A stretch of 64,000 nt of DNA from an uncultured Prevotella sp. (GTDB taxonomy: Bacteria; Bacteroidota; Bacteroidia; Bacteroidales; Bacteroidaceae). The stretch is taken from positions 19,842 through 83,841 of the forward strand of contig OMZO01000006.1 in NCBI GenBank assembly GCA_900315525.1, given 5' to 3'. The notes under the pieces are model-generated. The model did no database searches. It had not been told where the DNA came from and saw nothing but the letters and a program-made list of their open reading frames with translations. This document shows, one piece after another, positions 61,763-64,000 of this stretch. The position numbers and the translations under genes are program-made. Positions within the stretch are counted from its first letter, which is position 1, and each line of letters begins with the position of its first letter.

Positions 61763-63814
61763 ATGACAAAGGAAATCATTGAACTCGACAAGACTAATGC
61801 TGAACAGCAGAAAGCTTTCGACTTAGTAGCAAATACAAATACTTGCCTCTTTATCACAGGTAAGGCTGGTACTGGCAAGACCACGTTCATCAAGCGTATT
61901 CAGGAAGAAATCAACAAGAACTTCTTGGTGCTGGCTCCCACAGGTATTGCTGCCATTGCTGTTGGTGGCCAGACCATGCACTCCTTCTTTGGATTCCCTA
62001 TGCAGGCAATGGGTCCACATACAGAAACGAGTCTTTCAAATGAAAAGTTCCAGAATCTCAGGCAAACAGACACGATAATAGTTGATGAGGCTTCGATGGT
62101 AAGAAGTGATATGGTGGATGGTATGGACAGATGCCTTCGAATGGTATTCCATACGAATATGCCTTTTGGTGGCAAACAGGTTATTTTTGTTGGTGACTTG
62201 TTCCAGCTTCCTCCCGTTGTTAAAGAAGGTAGTGCTGATGCAGAGATGCTGCATGATCTCTATGGTGCAGGGCTTCCCTTTTTCTATAAGGCATTTGTGC
62301 TGAAGAGGATGAATCTGCCAAAGATCGAATTCCAAAAGGTGTATCGTCAGAGTGATGAGGATTTCCTCAATATCCTGAACAAGATGCGCAATGGTGAGGT
62401 GACCAATGAGGATTTGGCTTTGCTTAATAAGCATGTTTCAAAGGATTCTGACAATGAGGATTACTCGGTGACACTGACTTCTTTTAACTCTATGGCTGAG
62501 AAGATAAATGATGAGAAATTGGATGCCATTGAAGAAGAGGAATTCTGCTATCAAGCTGAAATTCGTGATGACTTCAAGAAGAATGATGCTCCTGTGCCAG
62601 AATTCCTTAGGTTGAAAGTTGGTGCCCAGGTGATTTTCTGTCGTAACTATCCACAGGCAGGATATATGAATGGTACGATCGGTAAAGTCTCTAAGTTGGA
62701 TGAAGGGCACATTTTTGTCACATTGGAAAATGGTGCGGAAATTAATGTAAACAAGGTTGTTTGGGAGAATCTTCAGGGCAAGTATAATAGCGAGACTCAT
62801 AAAATGGAATCGGAAGTTGTGGGTTCATTTACTCAATTCCCTCTGAAATTAGCATGGGCTATTACTATCCATAAGTCACAGGGTATGACATTCGACAAGA
62901 TGCACTTCGATTTATCACGCGGTACGTTTCAAGCAGGACAGGCTTACGTTGCCATCAGTCGTATGCGCTCTTTAGATGGATTGACCTTAAGTCATCCCAT
63001 TATGCCACATCACATCATGCAGAATCCAGAAATACGTGCATTTGCCAACTCTTTCAATGATGTTGATATGATCAATGACGAACTGGAAACAGGCAAGGCC
63101 ATTTATAAATATCTGATAGCAAAGGATTATAACATGGCCGCAAAGTCGTGTCTGAAACTTGTTTTGAATAAGATTCATAATAATGATCTTAGGAATGCAG
63201 CCTTGATAGCTAAGAGGATGTTCGACATCATGCTGGACGACAGTTGTCTGAAAGGTATGACAAAGGATATGAAGTTGTTGAAGGATTGCAGTATGACTTG
63301 CAACTTCCTGAATGCGGTTATCTGTCTTTATGGCAACCGCTATGAAGAGGCTATAGGGTATGCGGATATGGTTCTCAGTAGAAAGGCTTGTTTGGAAGCG
63401 ATGTTTATCAAGGGACGAGCACTCTATGAACTGAAAAGGAATGATGAGGCTTATGATGTGGTCTATCAGATCATTAACATCTCAGAAGAAGGAGAAGAGA
63501 AGAAAGCTATCGACAAGAAACTGCTCCTCTTTGAGGCTAGAGTTAATGAACGTATCGGTAATTCTGTTATCCCTTTTGCTAAGCAGTTGATTTCCCTCTG
63601 TCCTGAATTCCTATACTCATATACCATGATAAGAAAAAAGGTGGATGCCTCAGGAGTAGAAATTTCTTTTGATCCAGAGGAAGAGCATACAGATATGCTG
63701 AAGGCATTCGTTGACAAGAATATCTCAAATCAGGATTTCTTGAAGATGCTTAAGCGGTGTGATGATGAGAAGAGCATGAAAAAACTTCGTAGGGCTCTTG
63801 CTAATATTAAATAA
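61763..63814 (+). CDS. PIF1-like SF1B helicase
   Basis: 683 aa. Walker A GKAGTGKTT at 33-41, motif Ia APTGIAA, Walker B IIVDEASMV at 105-113, motif III FVGDLFQLPPV, then the SF1B 2B region and motifs V/VI LAWAITIHKSQGMTFD and QAYVAISRMRSLDGL. The core ends near 430. The last 250 residues are helical and TPR-like (for example YEEAIGYADMVLSRKACLEAMFIKGRAL), an extra protein-interaction module. PIF1 enzymes unwind G-quadruplexes and R-loops; some defence systems use them. Operator O3 places it under the WYL protein. Confidence 0.9.
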   Translation: MTKEIIELDKTNAEQQKAFDLVANTNTCLFITGKAGTGKTTFIKRIQEEINKNFLVLAPTGIAAIAVGGQTMHSFFGFPMQAMGPHTETSLSNEKFQNLRQTDTIIVDEASMVRSDMVDGMDRCLRMVFHTNMPFGGKQVIFVGDLFQLPPVVKEGSADAEMLHDLYGAGLPFFYKAFVLKRMNLPKIEFQKVYRQSDEDFLNILNKMRNGEVTNEDLALLNKHVSKDSDNEDYSVTLTSFNSMAEKINDEKLDAIEEEEFCYQAEIRDDFKKNDAPVPEFLRLKVGAQVIFCRNYPQAGYMNGTIGKVSKLDEGHIFVTLENGAEINVNKVVWENLQGKYNSETHKMESEVVGSFTQFPLKLAWAITIHKSQGMTFDKMHFDLSRGTFQAGQAYVAISRMRSLDGLTLSHPIMPHHIMQNPEIRAFANSFNDVDMINDELETGKAIYKYLIAKDYNMAAKSCLKLVLNKIHNNDLRNAALIAKRMFDIMLDDSCLKGMTKDMKLLKDCSMTCNFLNAVICLYGNRYEEAIGYADMVLSRKACLEAMFIKGRALYELKRNDEAYDVVYQIINISEEGEEKKAIDKKLLLFEARVNERIGNSVIPFAKQLISLCPEFLYSYTMIRKKVDASGVEISFDPEEEHTDMLKAFVDKNISNQDFLKMLKRCDDEKSMKKLRRALANIK

Positions 63815-63830
63815 GAGGTGTGACATAAAC

Positions 63831-63918
63831 GCCTACAGTGGGCTATGGAACAATATTCCCACCTTGGGAATGAAATGTTCCCACACTGGGAACAAAGTGT
63901 TCCCATTAGAGCCCACTG
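63831..63918. repeat. Second array of TTCCCA-N3-TGGGAA palindromes, 22-bp period
   Basis: TCCCA units start at 63857, 63879 and 63901, exactly 22 bp apart, within an outer stem CAGTGGGCT (63836-63844) and AGCCCACTG (63909-63917). Same family as 5124-5204. It directly follows the PIF1 stop and could fold as a large hairpin. From 63919 to the window end nothing else is seen. Confidence 0.85.
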
Positions 63919-64000
63919 AAAAAGTGACTCTTTTTGAAGCAGGGTTACATATATTAACATCTCGATAAGGCCTTGATATTAAAAAATATCAGGCAAAATC

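Overview
The window looks like a Bacteroidales chromosome, most likely Prevotellaceae (Prevotella/Segatella type). Supporting signs are the TAnnTTTG -7 promoter box seen in front of most transcription units, a BspA-like leucine-rich lipoprotein, a GH97 glycosidase, an sdh/frdCAB set of Bacteroidetes type, butyrate kinase, and a phosphatase with a type IX-secretion-like C-terminus. No rRNA, tRNA, CRISPR array or transposase was found. The species is inferred, not shown.

Layout. 0-5.1 kb: leuS (cut by the window edge), buk, an FMN-binding protein overlapping a short formate/nitrite-transporter-like protein, and a SprT-like metalloprotease. 5.1-5.7 kb: gene-free repeat block. 5.7-9.8 kb: AT-rich accessory stretch on the minus strand with a BspA-like lipoprotein, a small lipoprotein, an outer-membrane protein gene broken by an in-frame TGA in its signal peptide, a secreted protein and an AbiH-family gene. 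9.87-10.17 kb: structured ncRNA gene with its own promoter and terminator, 6S-like in architecture. 10.2-10.9 kb: an ORF6N gene between two 71-bp direct repeats. 10.9-28.1 kb: housekeeping genes (lactonase, AlbA_2 protein, LD-carboxypeptidase, mutS, sensor kinase, lgt, ychF, polA, prenyl synthase, deoC, MazG-like, dtd). 28.1-28.9 kb: gene-free block with a 250-bp nested palindrome and a second candidate RNA. 28.9-33.4 kb: mnmG-apt-uvrC with two perfect parS sites in the spacers, suggesting the chromosome-partition (origin-proximal) region. 33.5-56 kb: DUF4298/MGMT-like pair, ECF sigma factor, frd/sdhCAB, assorted enzymes, ruvB-coaD-ybeY, lemA-DUF2207, nrdDG with a Crp/Fnr regulator, GH97, CE2-like esterase and two EamA transporters.

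56.1-63.8 kb is the most interesting region. A WYL-domain regulator is followed by a soluble histidine-kinase-like ATPase, a receiver-domain protein, a TerB-like gene, two overlapping DUF488 genes, a dual-OB protein and a PIF1-like helicase. Three promoters here (the WYL gene, the kinase pair, the helicase) carry the same GTGA-N9-(T/G)CAC operator, each exactly 27 bp upstream of the -7 box. This suggests one WYL-controlled regulon, plausibly a stress or phage-defence island. The kinase-to-dual-OB segment is bracketed by a 50-bp repeat of the WYL 3' end, an apparent insertion or duplication scar.

A 22-bp-periodic array of TCCCA-N3-TGGGA palindromes occurs near both ends of the window (5.1 kb and 63.85 kb).
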